A DNA stretch of 64,000 nucleotides from Saccopteryx bilineata (lineage: Eukaryota > Chordata > Mammalia > Chiroptera > Emballonuridae), in the NCBI RefSeq assembly GCF_036850765.1, contig NC_089496.1, positions 52,645,613-52,709,612 of the forward strand, given 5' to 3'. Below are positions 47,241 through 59,566 of the stretch, piece by piece. A program made the translations under genes and the position numbers. Positions within the stretch are counted from its first letter, which is position 1, and each line of letters starts with the position of its first letter. Under the pieces are notes generated by a model that did not search any database, was not told where the DNA came from, and saw nothing but the letters and a program-made list of their open reading frames with translations.

Positions 47241-49902
47241 TAGAAGTATTTCTTGAACTCCTCTGAACACTCATTGATCCTCTGATATTTACTAGAACTA
47301 AGCAACTCAAGTTGCTTTCCTACTGCTGCGTGTGGTAACTTCCTGAAGCTAGGAGTCTGCGTCTGTGATTGGTTTTCAGAAGTACACACTCTCACAGTAC
47401 CACAGCGGGGCTATTCCCTGCTATGACCTAAAGCCCACTGACAAAACATGATTTTTGTAAGAAAATATAAACAGGTGGTAGATCAGCTCTTATTTGTAGG
47501 TAGCTAAAAGGCTTATGTGTGGTTGACAGAAGATACATTTATCTCAACCTTAAAATAACAGAATCGGGGCGGTAGACTGGATGTTGGAGAGAAGTCCTCA
47601 GGGTCATTTGGACCCCCAAATTAGTGCTAAACAACTGGGTGTATATACGCCCTCAAAGCTTACAAAGCCAAATCTGTGTATCACCCTCAAATATCACTTG
47701 TTCCCCTAGCTTCTCTCAGTGGACAAGAGCTGGGAGGCAGGAGCCAGTACTGTGATGAATGGTTGGCTCAGAAGACTTCTCTTTCCCCTCCCTATAAACA
47801 TGGCCTGCTGCTCAACAGCTCCTTCCATATTGCTTTAAATATATCTTCTGTGTTCTCCAATGAAGTCTATGTTATATCTTTTGACCTGGTCCCACACTTC
47901 TTGAATGTCCTCTTCTTCTTTATTCTTTTGGAATTTCAGTTTCAGAAGTTTCCATTGACCTACCTTCGTGCTCATAAATCCTTTCCTCAGAACTGATGTC
48001 TGGTCTGTCCATGACCCCACTGCAGAGTGATTCTCATGTCTAGCATTTCTGTTCACTTCCTCCTTAGAGTTTCTTTCTCTCTGCTTACCTTACCCATCTT
48101 TTGTTTTGTTTTGTTTTGTTTACAACCTTTCTTTCTATTCCATTACAGTTCTTAAAATATTAAGATTTGGGGAATACCTACTTGCAACCTAGATGACAGC
48201 TAAGGGTTGCTTTTCCATATAATATGAAGAGTTCGTACCGATAGTCAAGGCAAAAATAAAGCAATAGGAATGCGGTCAGTTTACAAAGGACAAGTCAAAT
48301 GGCAAAGAAACTCATGAAAAATTATTAATTTAATAGTTAAGGAAATGCAAATAAAAGTGCAATGTTTTATAGCCTAATCATGAACCAAGCAGCCCCTCCT
48401 GTGAGGAACTACTTCCGTTGCTATGTTTTCCTGGTTACCAGCATGTCGCTATGTTCAGCCCACACTCAAAAGGATGAAGAGCATTAGCATTAAAAGATGG
48501 GGATACTTGGGGGTGCTCATAGAGGTCTGCCTGTGATGTTGGGCATTATTCTTTCTGCCATCATTGCGTATTCGCAATCCATTGTAGCAGGTGGCACCTT
48601 CAGCTTTTAGTTGAATAGAACCATTGTTTTACTGTTTGGGGAACTATTATTTCCTCGGAGACTAAGATCTCCGAGGAAGCAGAGCTCTTTTAAGCATGGA
48701 AGGAAACTCAACCAGCTTAAGTGTCTCTTCCAGTAGGAATTGCTGCTCCTTTTACGAAAGAAGTGTAATTAGCCTCCCATCATACATACAGCTGTCTGGT
48801 TGCCCTATGGAATGCTGTTCTACTTGGGGCTCATGGTTCGTCTCTACTGTTGGCAGGTTGGGCAGTCAGCATTGAGATAGCATGATCACCCTTGTTAAGT
48901 GGACACCCATGTGTCTATTCCAGCTCTTCATATGACCACGAGATGCTAGAGACCCATGGTAGATGGGTAAACAGCTACGCTAATCACTGGCTCTCATAAG
49001 CCCCCTTTCTGAAAAGTGGGTCACTGTGCTTTATTGAGTCCCCAAGACTTTGTGTTAGCTCAAAGCAACTCTCCACTAATCCCTAAGATGTTGGGTTATT
49101 TCTTTCCCTGCAACACAAAGACCCTAGGAAATGGTTGCAGTTTCTTTTGGAAAAGGCTGAGTGGATAATTACTCACAATATGCATTGCTGGCAGTGTAGT
49201 AATATCCTTCCTCAAGGGGGCCAAGCCTCCTCTTCATTGAAGGTCATGCTCTAAGTCTGCAGACCACTCAAGTCTAGGAAGTGAATGAGGACCACAACCC
49301 TACCATAGCCACGCAAGTCAGCCCTCTATCCGCCCGTCCTCAAGGTGTTGCTGATGTGGATCAAGTAGCCTTAATTGAGTAGGCTGTCCATCTGTATTAG
49401 TCCTAGGGATAGACAAACTATGTGACTTCTTCTCCATCCCCAACACCCACAATGGTGACCATGCCCACCCTGTCCCTGGGAGTTAAGTGCCAGTCACAAT
49501 GAAATGCATCACATTGTCCCTGCCACGTCAGCGTCCCATCCTACCCTCCCTGTTGTTTCCTGGGCATCTGTTCTCCTCAAAGCCCCTCCCAGGGTCATTC
49601 CTGACATGCAAGTAACAGACATTAAAGAGACTCCCAAGGTTGTCCAACTGGAAGTCCACAGCGAGGGGACCACAGAAACTATTGGTCACTTCCTTCTGAT
49701 GCAGTGGCACGAGTGAGGATTCTGGCTGGATGTTCACGAAGTTATGCCCGTGCAACCTCACGGGAGCTCGGGAGGAGCTCTGGGCCAGCACCGTAGGGAG
49801 CGAAGAAGACGTCATGTTTCATTCCCATAGCCTCCTTAGAACAAAGACTTCTCTCTGCTTTCCAAGGAATTGGCGGGCTGCTCCTTGGTAAGCTCCACCC
49901 CC
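47241..49902. other. Sequence without recognised gene
   Basis: Mixed composition. A (TTTTG)n run lies at about 48102-48121. The part 48540-49740 has the look of an old interspersed repeat (many short frames, no composition bias), but I cannot assign it. The open frames 47676-47996 and 49504-49716 show no domain. Confidence 0.35.
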
Positions 49903-51285
49903 CTCCCCCGAATCCATACAGGGCAGGGGACTCTGTGACTCCGTCCCCCTCCCCGAATCCACACAGGGCCGGGGACTCTGTGACTCTGCCCCCTTCCCCG
50001 AATCCACACAGGGCTGGGGACTCTGTGACTCCGTCCCCCTCCCCGAATCCACACAGGGCCGGGGACTCTGTGACTCCGCCCCCCTCCCCGAATCCACACA
50101 GGGCCGGGGACTCTGTGACTCTGTCCCCCTCCCCGAATCCACACAGGGCAGGGGACTCTGTGACTCCATCCCCCTCCCCGAATCCACACAGGGCTGGGGA
50201 CTCTGTGACTCCGCCCCCCTCCCCGAATCCACACAGGGCCGGGGACTCTGTGACTCTGTCCCCCTCCCCGAATCCACACAGGGCAGGGGACTCTGTGACT
50301 CCATCCCCCTCCCCGAATCCACACAGGGCTGGGGACTCTGTGACTCCGCCCCCCTCCCCGAATCCACACAGGGCAGGGGATTCTGTGACTCCGTCCCCCT
50401 CCCCGAATCCACACAGGGCAGGGGACTCTGTGACTCTGTCCCCCTCCCCGAATCCACACAGGGCAGGGGACTCTGTGACTCTGTCCCCCTCCCCGAATCC
50501 ACACAGGGCAGGGGATTCTGTGACTCTGCCCCCTCCCCGAATCCACACAGGGCAGGGGATTCTGTGACTCCGTCCCCCTCCCCGAATCCACACAGGACTG
50601 GGGACTCTGTGACTCCGTCCCCCTCCCCGAATCCACACAGGGCCGGGGACTCTGTGACTCCGCCCCCCTCCCCGAATCCACACAGGGCTGGGGACTCTGT
50701 GACTCTGTCCCCCTCCCCGAATCCACACAGGGCAGGGGACTCTGTGACTCTGTCCCCCTCCCCGAATCCACACAGGGCAGGGGATTCTGTGACTCTGCCC
50801 CCTCCCCGAATCCACACAGGGCAGGGGATTCTGTGACTCCGTCCCCCTCCCCGAATCCACACAGGACTGGGGACTCTGTGACTCCGTCCCCCTCCCCGAA
50901 TCCACACAGGGCAGGGGATTCTGTGACTCCGCCCCCTTCCCCCGAATCCACACAGGGCTGGGGATTCTGTGACTCCGTCCCCCTCCCCGAATCCACACAG
51001 GGCAGGGGATTCTGTGACTCCGCCCCCTTCCCCGAATCCGCACAGGGCAGGGGATTCTGTGACTCCGTCCCCCTCCCCGAATCCACACAGGGCAGGGGAT
51101 TCTGTGACTCCGCCCCCTCCCCGAATCCACACAGGGCAGGGGATTCTGTGACTCCGCCCCCTCCCCGAATCCACACAGGGCAGGGGACTCTGTGACTCCG
51201 CCCCCCTCCCCGAATCCACACAGGGCAGGGGACTCTGTGACTCCGTCCCCCTCCCCGAATCCACACAGGGCAGGGGACTCTGTGA
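49903..51285. repeat. 45-bp minisatellite (about 31 units)
   Basis: Units of 'gactctgtgactccgtcccc' plus 'ctccccgaatccacacaggg' plus 'cagggg' repeat from 49903 to 51285. Most are exactly 45 bp; some are 44 or 46 bp through loss or gain of a C. Variable sites are ccgt/ctgt/ccgc/ccat, gggcag/gggccg/gggctg, and gactc/gattc. Because 45 is a multiple of three, several frames on both strands stay open for up to 554 codons; this is a consequence of the period. Two higher-order repeats are visible, at about 135 bp and 269 bp. Confidence 0.97.
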
Positions 51286-53643
51286 AACGTCCCCCAGACT
51301 TGAAAGTAGATAGTGACACTTGTGTGAAGTCCTCAAAGGACCATCCTGAGCAGCCTAGTTTTTCCCTGTCTGTGACATGGTTTTGCAAGTGCCCAAACAC
51401 TTCCACGTTCTAGTCATCCTCAGAAACACGCTTACTGCGGGGTATTGAATTCAACCACCAGTTGCTGAGTGCTCTGTATTGCACGTTATATTAAAATATG
51501 GGGATATAAAGATAAACCAGTCACATTTTTTTTTCCAGATCTGATAAGCTAGGAAGGAAAAATGTATATGGCAACAACAACAGAGAAGTCTTTATTTGAA
51601 GGTTATTTCAGTGATGGTATAATTCAAGAGAAGAGTGGAGAGTTTTTTGTTGAGTAAGCAAAGTGAAGGTCACCCTCAGAAGAAAAAAAAAAAAAAAGCA
51701 GGACGTGAAAAGGCATATGTTCCAAAAGATGAAGCATTCAGAAGATGTTCAAGTGGATTTGTATGGCTCAAAAGTAAGATTTCAAAGAGACAAAAGGAGA
51801 GGTTAAGTCGGAAAAGCAGGCAACGTCAGAAGGAACCCATACAAGGGGTTTAACTGTTTTCTGTGGGAAATTGAAACCCATCTAAAGACTTAAGCCCTGG
51901 AGACTGGGTTTATATAAAAATCACTCTCATAGCGATATAGTTGAACGGGTCAAAGTCGGAGGCAGAAAGGTGTGTGGGAGGCAATTGACACAGTTCAGGT
52001 GCAAATTACATAAATGGCTATGGCAGTTGAGGACAAGGGAGTGGTTTCAGAAGGAGGTTCCACTTAATTTAGTGGTTGATTGATGGGTTCTGGGGCTCTG
52101 TGGAGGGGGGGGGGTCTGGTATGACCTTCGCAGTTCTGTCTTGGTTGACCAGATGAATAGCGAAAGGCCGTTCGCTAAGACAGAAGTTCCAACGAGCGTG
52201 TTCCTTGGGAGAACTGAACTATGGAGGAATATCGCGGTCCATTTTATTACTTTGAAAGGGAACTGTTTTTACAATGACAGCATGTACAAAATGTCCCTGT
52301 ATCTCCGTGATTCCTAAAAAGAACATACATTAAACAGTGTCAAAGGAAGAGGTGTTATACACATGCAAATGTAGACGCTCAGCACGACCTTTCCTATCTG
52401 TCAATTAGAAACCCTTGTAAACAGTATGCCCTGAATGTCAGAAATTGTAGGGGAAGGTGTAGGAAATTTCTGGGATTTAATCTGAGCCATTCACTTTGTA
52501 CAAGGAACAGAGCATAGTCTAGTTTCCCCTCCCCTCTCCTCTCTCTGCTTCTGCATTCAATTTGTAAAAAACCTCTGGCCTGTGACTTATTCACATTCCC
52601 TCCGGGGCTGAGACTCTGAGGGACAGGAAAGAAGGCAGGTGACCCCATGAAAATCTCCTTGTCAACTAGAACCTAGACTATACAGAGTAACAGTACCGCC
52701 CGAGAGGAAGAGGCCCATCTATTTCTTATTCTTGAAGGGTGCCCCCTTTAGGGCTGCCTCCGGGGCATGGGAAGCCCTGTTTTCTGGGAATGGGAAGGGT
52801 ATAGGGGTCCTGTGTATACAAACAATTTAATTAACGTATTACAAAATGAGTGAACACATGTGGGGGTATAGTGACCGGTGGAGGACGATTGAGGGTAAAG
52901 GACAGAGAATTGGCACTGAAGTGTTTGGTTTCCGATGGGACCACCTGGTGATTCCTCATGGCCCCCCAGGCCGCATCTCTTTCCATTTCGGTCCAGGAAG
53001 GGACCAATGCGCGGGCTCTCTCTTCCTGTTCTGTCTTTACAAATGTTCCCTTTCTGGCTAATTTTATAGTTCCCACAGGAGAAAAGGGTCACGATGCTGG
53101 TGTTGCAATGCCATAGATCTCCAGACCTCGTTTGTATCGAAACTCCCTAGTTTTGTGGTCTCGTCCACTGTCGTCACTTCAAGTTATGCTCATTTTTATA
53201 CTTCCTAATAGCAACGACCTTTTCTGCTTCTATATCCCTTCTAAATAAGCCGGCCTTTATTTGTGCAAAAGCGAAGGTAGTTTCTCAGCAGTTTGCAGTG
53301 GGTGGGTGATTTGCATTTACATTTTAAATGTTGCTCTGGAAACAGGCAATTAGTTATAAAGCGGGCCTGGCATTGTCATTTGCTGATGAAGAGACGCTGA
53401 TAGCCCCGTTCTGTCTTTTGTAAATGTGAGATAAGCTGTCCTCCCAAAGACATCAAGATAAAGGGAATGGATGTACACTGTCACCCTGACGGGTTGCGCT
53501 CTCCTGTTCAGTCACCCCCACCCCCACCCCCCACCCTGCTCCAGGAGAGGAAACACTCAGAGGCTTGTGCCAGGGCTGATGGGTGAGAGAGGTCGCCACG
53601 AGCTGGTGGGAAGGCCATCACCTGTTCTGATGACTGCCTTTGC
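51286..53643. other. Single-copy sequence
   Basis: No gene seen. A-run at 51681-51697. Positions 53309-53316 read atttgcat, an octamer (POU-factor) word, in a short stretch also rich in GATAA words (53395-53465). Open frames 52748-53092 show no domain. Confidence 0.4.
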
Positions 53644-53657
53644 CCTGCAGGGGGCGC
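53644..53657 (+). promoter_or_regulatory. Predicted CTCF binding motif
   Basis: cctgcagggggcgc fits the CTCF core CCASYAGRGGGCRC except for T in place of A at the third position. It lies on the plus strand in single-copy sequence, the same orientation as the site at 31150. Occupancy is unknown. Confidence 0.5.
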
Positions 53658-55080
53658 CGTGGTGACAGCTGACTTCGTCCTGCGGTGGGAAGTCCTTGCC
53701 AATGGCCCGACAGTAATCCCCAGACCTGTCCACAAGGATACGACAGGATTCTCCGTCCAGTGAGGTACTGTGGACTGCTTTCCGACCTGTGTGTTCTTGG
53801 GGCCTGAGTCCCATCTGGGAGTGACTCTCTCCTGTGGGGTTAGGAACTGCCAGGACGAGCCCGCGGCTCCCACAGGGTGTGGAGAAAGGGCTGGTTCGTG
53901 CGAGAAGCTGAGAAAAGTGATGATTTTCACTACAGGTATTGAAACATTTAAGAAATGCCTCATGGGAACAGTAATACAATTAATACCACTTAGTTAACTA
54001 CGAAAAAATGTATCTGGAATGACCTCGGCTTTCACTGCTAGCTGTGAAGCCCAGCTCAGGGCCCAAGTCTCCCGAAGTAGCTGTTATCCCTGCCTCCTCC
54101 TTTAGTTAAGAAGTCACCTGACTTTGAGATTACAAATGTTGCCCTTTTCCCTATTTTCTTAACTCCCTCCTCCCCTTCTGTGTCAGAAAACACCTAATGT
54201 CTTCTACTCACCGCGAGGTTAAAGAAATATGGTTGTGTTTTCATAGACTTAACCTTCAGAACCAACGTGTGAGAACCAGAAAACTGACTGTTAACACAGA
54301 AATGTTGGTATGTCCAACTTGCAAAATAACCTTGATTTCCCACAGTCAAGCCTGCGGGGAATCTGGTGCGGGAAGACAGAGTGAGCGGACGCCTCTTCCC
54401 GGGGGCCGGCACGTAGCACGGGTTAACCAAATGTCGGTAGGAGACCTGTGACCCCGGACTTCTGTTGTGTTTGGTTAAAGATGGAATCCTGACATGGGTA
54501 CCATCTGCTTTTTTCCTTCTGTTATCGTTCGCATGGTGTCCGAGGACAGACATGACAAGGATATTGGAAATCTGAGATTATTGTCACGGCTGTTGTGGTT
54601 TTTATAAATAAATAGTAGACCTCCGGCCTCTGGGCCGATTGTCAAGATGCCACCTCTGTAGATGGCACAGTCCATTTTGCAGCCCAGGCTCTGCTGGGCT
54701 GAGTGAGCATGGACGTGGCCCACGGAGTGTGATGATGTTCAGGGTCTGATGTGAGGCTGAGGAAGTGCGCGTCACAGAGACGCACAATTCAAGTGTGCCG
54801 AAGTCGAAGTCATTGTCCTATTCCACATTATTTCCTTTTCACTGGCGATAGTTCTGTCCAGGAGCAAGACATGCTGGAAAGAGGTAGCCCAGAATTCGTT
54901 TCTGCAGTCTTCTGGAAAAGTACTAACACTGGTGAAATTTTTATTTATTACTTCCAACTGCAAAGCCCATTCGGTGGGTTTCGGTAAGGGTGCACTTGAT
55001 GCCAACACTGAATCCTTTAAACGACGTGCTTATTAAAAATTTTTTTTAATTGGTCCAACAAAGAAACCCTTTGATCTTTT
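53658..55080. other. Single-copy sequence
   Basis: No repeat or exon recognised. Overlapping frames at 53508-53979 minus and 54194-54553 minus show no domain. Confidence 0.4.
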
Positions 55081-55117
55081 CTTTTTTCTCTCTCTCTTTT
55101 CTTTTCTTTCTTTCTTT

Positions 55118-55151
<34 letters not shown>
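55081..55151. repeat. Pyrimidine and poly-T tract
   Basis: A C/T stretch (ctctctctcttttcttttc type) leads into a T-run of about 29 bases (55122-55150). It could be the tail of an antisense retroelement, but no body follows. Confidence 0.9.
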
Positions 55152-55153
<2 letters not shown>

Positions 55154-56330
55154 GATTATTCATATAAATTGATTATGATTTCCTGGACCTGGATTTTATT
55201 TGGCTTTCGTTTTTGATAGCATAAATAAAGAAAACAGCTCTTCCTGCATTATTTAGCTTGTTGTTTAATGAGAATGAGGACTGCTCAGTGTGATGGCTCC
55301 TGAAAAATCCATTAAGTCTATTGTGAAATATATAATTATGGACTATTATGAAAATAAGAAATTTTGACTACACATGTGCATTTGACAGCCTGCAATTAGT
55401 TTAGATTCTCTAATTAGCATATGTTTTAGTTAATGGTGAGTGATTATAGATTATCATTTAATTACAGATAATTTCAAATTCCCATCTATTTTTTTTTGTG
55501 AATCTTAGCATAAAAATAAGCATTTGTCAAGAGCAAGGAGAGTGTGATTTCTGTTTTGTGTTCATCTGGTACCAAGAATTATTACGAAATGAGCAGTAAT
55601 AAAATAGCTTTCCTTTGAGCAAATTGCTGAATATTTTTTGCTCTGTGTGTCCCGCTATCTTATTTATGAACGCTACTATTTTTTATATGAGTTATTCATG
55701 AGTAATTTTTCACATAAAGAAACAATCAATAGTACAGAGAGCTATAGAAGCTGTGGTGAGTTGCATTAATTGAATACCAATTTTTTCCTGAGTAGTCATT
55801 TTAAACACTTGGGTTTCATCAATCTACCCTAATTAGAAGAATATATTTGTATAATCAGGTTACAGAATAAATTATACTTTTTAATGCACTGGTACCTGAC
55901 CATGTTTGAATAGTTCTTTTATATATATAAAATGTTTGATGAGCTCATAAAAAGTTTTCTGCTTGGTAGTTTTCTTATAGCTCATAGATACATTTCTATA
56001 TTCAGAAAAATAATGTATTCATAAGAAAAACATGAAGCACAAGAATCCATTTTTTCCCCCATACGCCAAATGAAACTGCCATCAAACTATAAACCTTGGA
56101 AATGTGCTTGATTGTTTGTTCCTCCCGTAAATCCAGTTGAGTGGGATGAATGGATTAATACTTCTAAAATCAGACTCTTCCTTAAGGTTTATGAGCAAGG
56201 GAAACATATCTAGTCATTCCTTGCCACATCTTTCTAGGTGTTTCTGATTTAATTTGCATTTTTGACAGAATACATTGTTTAAAAAAAACCCAACAAATCC
56301 ACGTATTAAAAAATATAAGTAGGGATAAGT
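55152..56330. promoter_or_regulatory. Candidate conserved non-coding element, TAATTA-rich
   Basis: About 1.2 kb with no recognisable repeat and no microsatellite, AT-rich but of complex sequence. Homeodomain-type words recur: ataattat (55332-55339), taattag (55411-55417), ttaatta (55458-55464), attaatt (55765-55771), taatta (55830-55835). Such composition is typical of ultraconserved or developmental enhancer sequence in gene deserts. Function is inferred from composition alone; conservation was not tested. Confidence 0.45.
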
Positions 56331-56402
56331 AAGACTGTAATTTAAGTTTGGGCTGTGTAGATGTTTACTGAGAATAACTGATGCTTTAAAGCAGACTTAA
56401 TA

Positions 56403-56522
56403 AAGGGGGGGGGTTCTAGAATGATCGGCTGTGGCTATTTATTTGAAATAAAAGTGGCCCGGGGGGGGGGGATATTCTAGAATGATCGGCTGTGGCTATT
56501 TTTTTAAAATAAAAGTGGCCCA
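56403..56522 (+). repeat. Tandem duplication of about 60 bp with G-runs
   Basis: Two successive copies of a segment containing 'ttctagaatgatcggctgtgg', 'ctattt' and 'aaataaaagtggccc', each preceded by a G-run (56405-56413 and 56460-56470). The copies differ at only a few positions. Confidence 0.95.
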
Positions 56523-56604
56523 GGTAAGTGCCCTGCTTCTCTGTTTGTTTTGATGACATCTGGACTAGCTAGGTGAGTATCATGTACTGAGTCACCCCTT
56601 GTGG

Positions 56605-56960
56605 GAGGCAGAATGGTCGCCCCGGGGGGTGTCCACAGCCTAATTCTTTGAATCTGTGACTGCTTGACTCAGTGGGCAAAAGGGATTTTGCAAATGTGAT
56701 GACCTTGAGGTAGTTTGAGACGAGATGGTCCGGGATTCTCATGGTGAGGACAGTGAAGTCACAAGGCTCTTTATCAATGGAGGAGAGAGGAAAAAGAAGA
56801 GAGGCGGGGGTGGGGGGGCGGCTAGCGGGGAACCGTGAGGGGTTACAGGTGGTCGGCTGGGAAGATGGCTCGGAGTAAAGGAATGGGATTGGTTTCAAGA
56901 GGCTGGAAATGCAAGCCTCTCTCCTGTCGGCTTTTACTCTCCTGTTAATGTGAAACAAAT
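56605..56960 (+). repeat. MaLR-type solo LTR (MLT1-like), sense
   Basis: 'gtgggaggcagaatggtcgcc', 'cacagcctaattctttgaatc', 'gggattttgcaaatgtgatga', 'ggtccgggattctcatggt' and 'gaggctggaaatgcaagcc' follow the plan of an MLT1-type LTR. Diverged, with a G-rich interruption at 56806-56823. No internal region nearby. Confidence 0.6.
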
Positions 56961-59125
56961 CATCTGTAACATCTGTTATTTATCTGAGAACCATAAGGCC
57001 CTATTTATTTAAAATGTATCAGGTATGCAACATTGCTGGTAGCTTTCTCTGCACAGGAATTTTTCCTTTCTTAAAATCTTTCCGTTGTTAATCCTTCTGG
57101 AGTGGGCTGTTTTTTACCTCCTTGTGATTCTGGTTTTTAGTGTCTGGATTCGTACTGGTTGTACGATTGTGGACTGACACGATTTGTCTTAGGCTCGTTT
57201 CTCATTTTCTCTACGCTTTTTAATAAAAAAAAACAGCATTCAAGTCCTGATTTCCAACTTAGATTGTCTCCGATGGTGACAGCTTGGCCATGGACATTGC
57301 ACACAGGGTGGTTTGAAGTAGCGTGGTAATGACGGCTCCGTGAGCTCCAGGCCGGGTCCTGTGGCTGGTCCGTCCTGACTCCAGTCTCTCTCCTCAGAGC
57401 GTGGCCTCCCGCCCCACACGCTGCAGCCCACAGGGGTCCCCCAGAGAAAGACTGAGGGGCGCCTCACTTGGCCTTTGTTTTTGTTGTTTGGTTTTGTTTT
57501 TTTTTTCTTTCTCTCAGAGATCTCAGTGTTCAACTTAAAAGCAGTCCATTTATATTTATATATTATTTTCCGGAGTTCTGCTTGTTTCCAGGGGTCAGGA
57601 GAAACCCAGTCACTTACTTCAATATGATGGAAGCTTAACAAAGGACAGACAGTGACCAGCCAAGGGGGCTCCTTCTAACGTCTGGAAGCAACATCGGCGC
57701 TGTCGCTGGAGGGGCACCTTCAAAATACGTTTGGCGACAAACAGAGGAGGGAAAAATAAAACCATTTGAGGTTTGCGTCTCCCCCGGGTCAGTCGGTTCA
57801 GTAGACGAGGGCTTTGGGTGAGCACACAGGTCAGAGACTGACTTTGGTTTGCGTGTGTCAGAGGAAAGGTCTGAGCAGAAATGGAGGCAGAACGGCGACC
57901 CTGGCGTTTTGCAAATTCAGGGGGGATCAGTGTGCAGAATCCCGGATGGTGTGAGAGGGGTCAGCTCCCCCGTGTTCTGATTCAGTCCCCTGACCCATCG
58001 GACGAACGAGGTTGGCTCCTGTGTCTACACCCCGCCTTTCCGCCAGGTTTCCCTGCCTCTCTCGGGTGTCTGCTCACTTCTGCCTGCTTTTTCCTCTCCC
58101 TTTAGACTTTGAATCTGACGGAGATATTAGTTCTGGGGAGTGGGTGGGATCAATCAAATCACGGAGGAATTTAGAATATTGCTTTTCTGTGGACCATGCC
58201 GCCACAGGGACAAGAGAATCAATCAAAAATTAAAAACAACAGAAATCCCCACCACCTTTATCTCTACACGGAATGTGCTGAATTGGGATAACTCTCGGGG
58301 TAATTTCCTGGGGCGTTCTGTGAGTGTGGCCTCTGAGCTCTCGGCGGTGGGCCGGGGCTCTCCTCTCTGCCTGGTTTAATCACCACCAAGGGCCCCGCGA
58401 GCAGTCCAGTCCACCCGCTAAGTTTCCCCGGACCGCTCCCGTGGACCTGGGTCGCGTTGCCTTCTGACGTCATAGACCATCTTATGACTGGTGTATAATA
58501 GGTCGCCCGTTCATCTGTTACATACTTTACAAAGTATTTAATTGATGCAGCGTTCCTGCTCCTCCCTTCCCATGTATACAGGCCCTTACCTGTTCACTGC
58601 TGGCTCCTTCATGCCAGTGTTCTCTGGGTCTCTAACCCGGGCAGGCGCCTAGCAGATAGGGTCAGCTGGGGAAGTAAATAGATTGCTGTCCCCAGGCACC
58701 GGCTTGGAGAGGCGGGAGAAACATGCACCCGGCGAAATAAATGCAGGTATAGTGTAATAATGAACGAGAATCGCTGGGAACTGCTCCACGAGAGAATATT
58801 AGGTGAGGTCTAATTAACTTTGCGTGGTTAGGAAAGTCTCTCCATGAAAAGGACGTGGGGAATGAACGGTAGTGACCTAGGTGTGTTCCAGGCAGGAGAC
58901 TAGCAAGAGGTAACACCTGGTCTGGGAAAGGGGCCTGGGAGACGGGGCGTGGCTAAGCGCAGCCCACGTGGGTGAGGGGAGGGTTTGCAAAGGAAGGAGG
59001 AGGTCAGAGCTCCAGGGCCTTGTCGCCGCATTAGGGAGTCCGTGGTATATTCTTGTGCCTATAGAAGTTGCTTAGTCGTTATATTCTGAACGAAAAGGAG
59101 CTCAGGAGGGAGAATATTACTTTAA
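56961..59125. other. Single-copy sequence
   Basis: No repeat or exon recognised. The open frame 57240-57641 minus shows no domain. Confidence 0.4.
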
Positions 59126-59322
59126 AAAGAAGGAAGGGAGGGAGGGAGGGAGGGAAGAAGGAAGAAAGGAGGAAAGGAGGAAGGGAAGGAAGGAAGGGAA
59201 GGGAGGGAAGGGAAGAGAATGGAAAGGAGGAAGGAAGGGAGGGAGGGAGGAAGGGAGGAGAAGGAGAGAAGAGGAAAAGGAAAGGAAAGGAAGGGAAGGA
59301 AAGAGGGAGGGACGAAGGAAGG
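59126..59322. repeat. Purine-only (GGAA/GGGA)n tract
   Basis: Nearly 200 bp of G and A on the plus strand (ggaagggagggagg types) with a single T near 59220 and one C near 59312. Homopurine tracts with partial mirror symmetry can form triplex DNA. Open frame 59068-59340 is an artefact of it. Confidence 0.95.
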
Positions 59323-59566
59323 ACCTTAATCCTTCTCTAAGGCAGAAGGGTGTGACAGACCCATAGTTTCAGACTTTCAGTCAGTTGAAATACTCCGTGT
59401 GCCCATGACAAATGCACGTCTCTAACCCTCTGCTTCGGAGACTGAATCACCCTCTGCATTGTTATGACCACCCAAGTGATTCTTTCCAATGCCAGTCGCT
59501 GTGACTTCATTTGGTAAAACATGGGTGTTGACCATTAACTTTTTCCTTTAAAAAATATACGGGAGA
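59323..59566. other. Single-copy sequence
   Basis: Nothing recognised between the purine tract and the SINE. Confidence 0.35.

Noticed and set aside
48540..49740. Endogenous retrovirus internal region
   Set aside because: It has the feel of an old repeat, but I found no LTR pair, primer site or readable gag/pol motif, so no call is made.
49742..51406. 554-codon open frame and its overlapping 505- and 476-codon companions as a real repetitive protein gene
   Set aside because: The frames exist only because the minisatellite period is 45 bp. Several frames on both strands are equally open, unit-length changes shift the frame, and the flanks show no promoter, splice signals or known domain.
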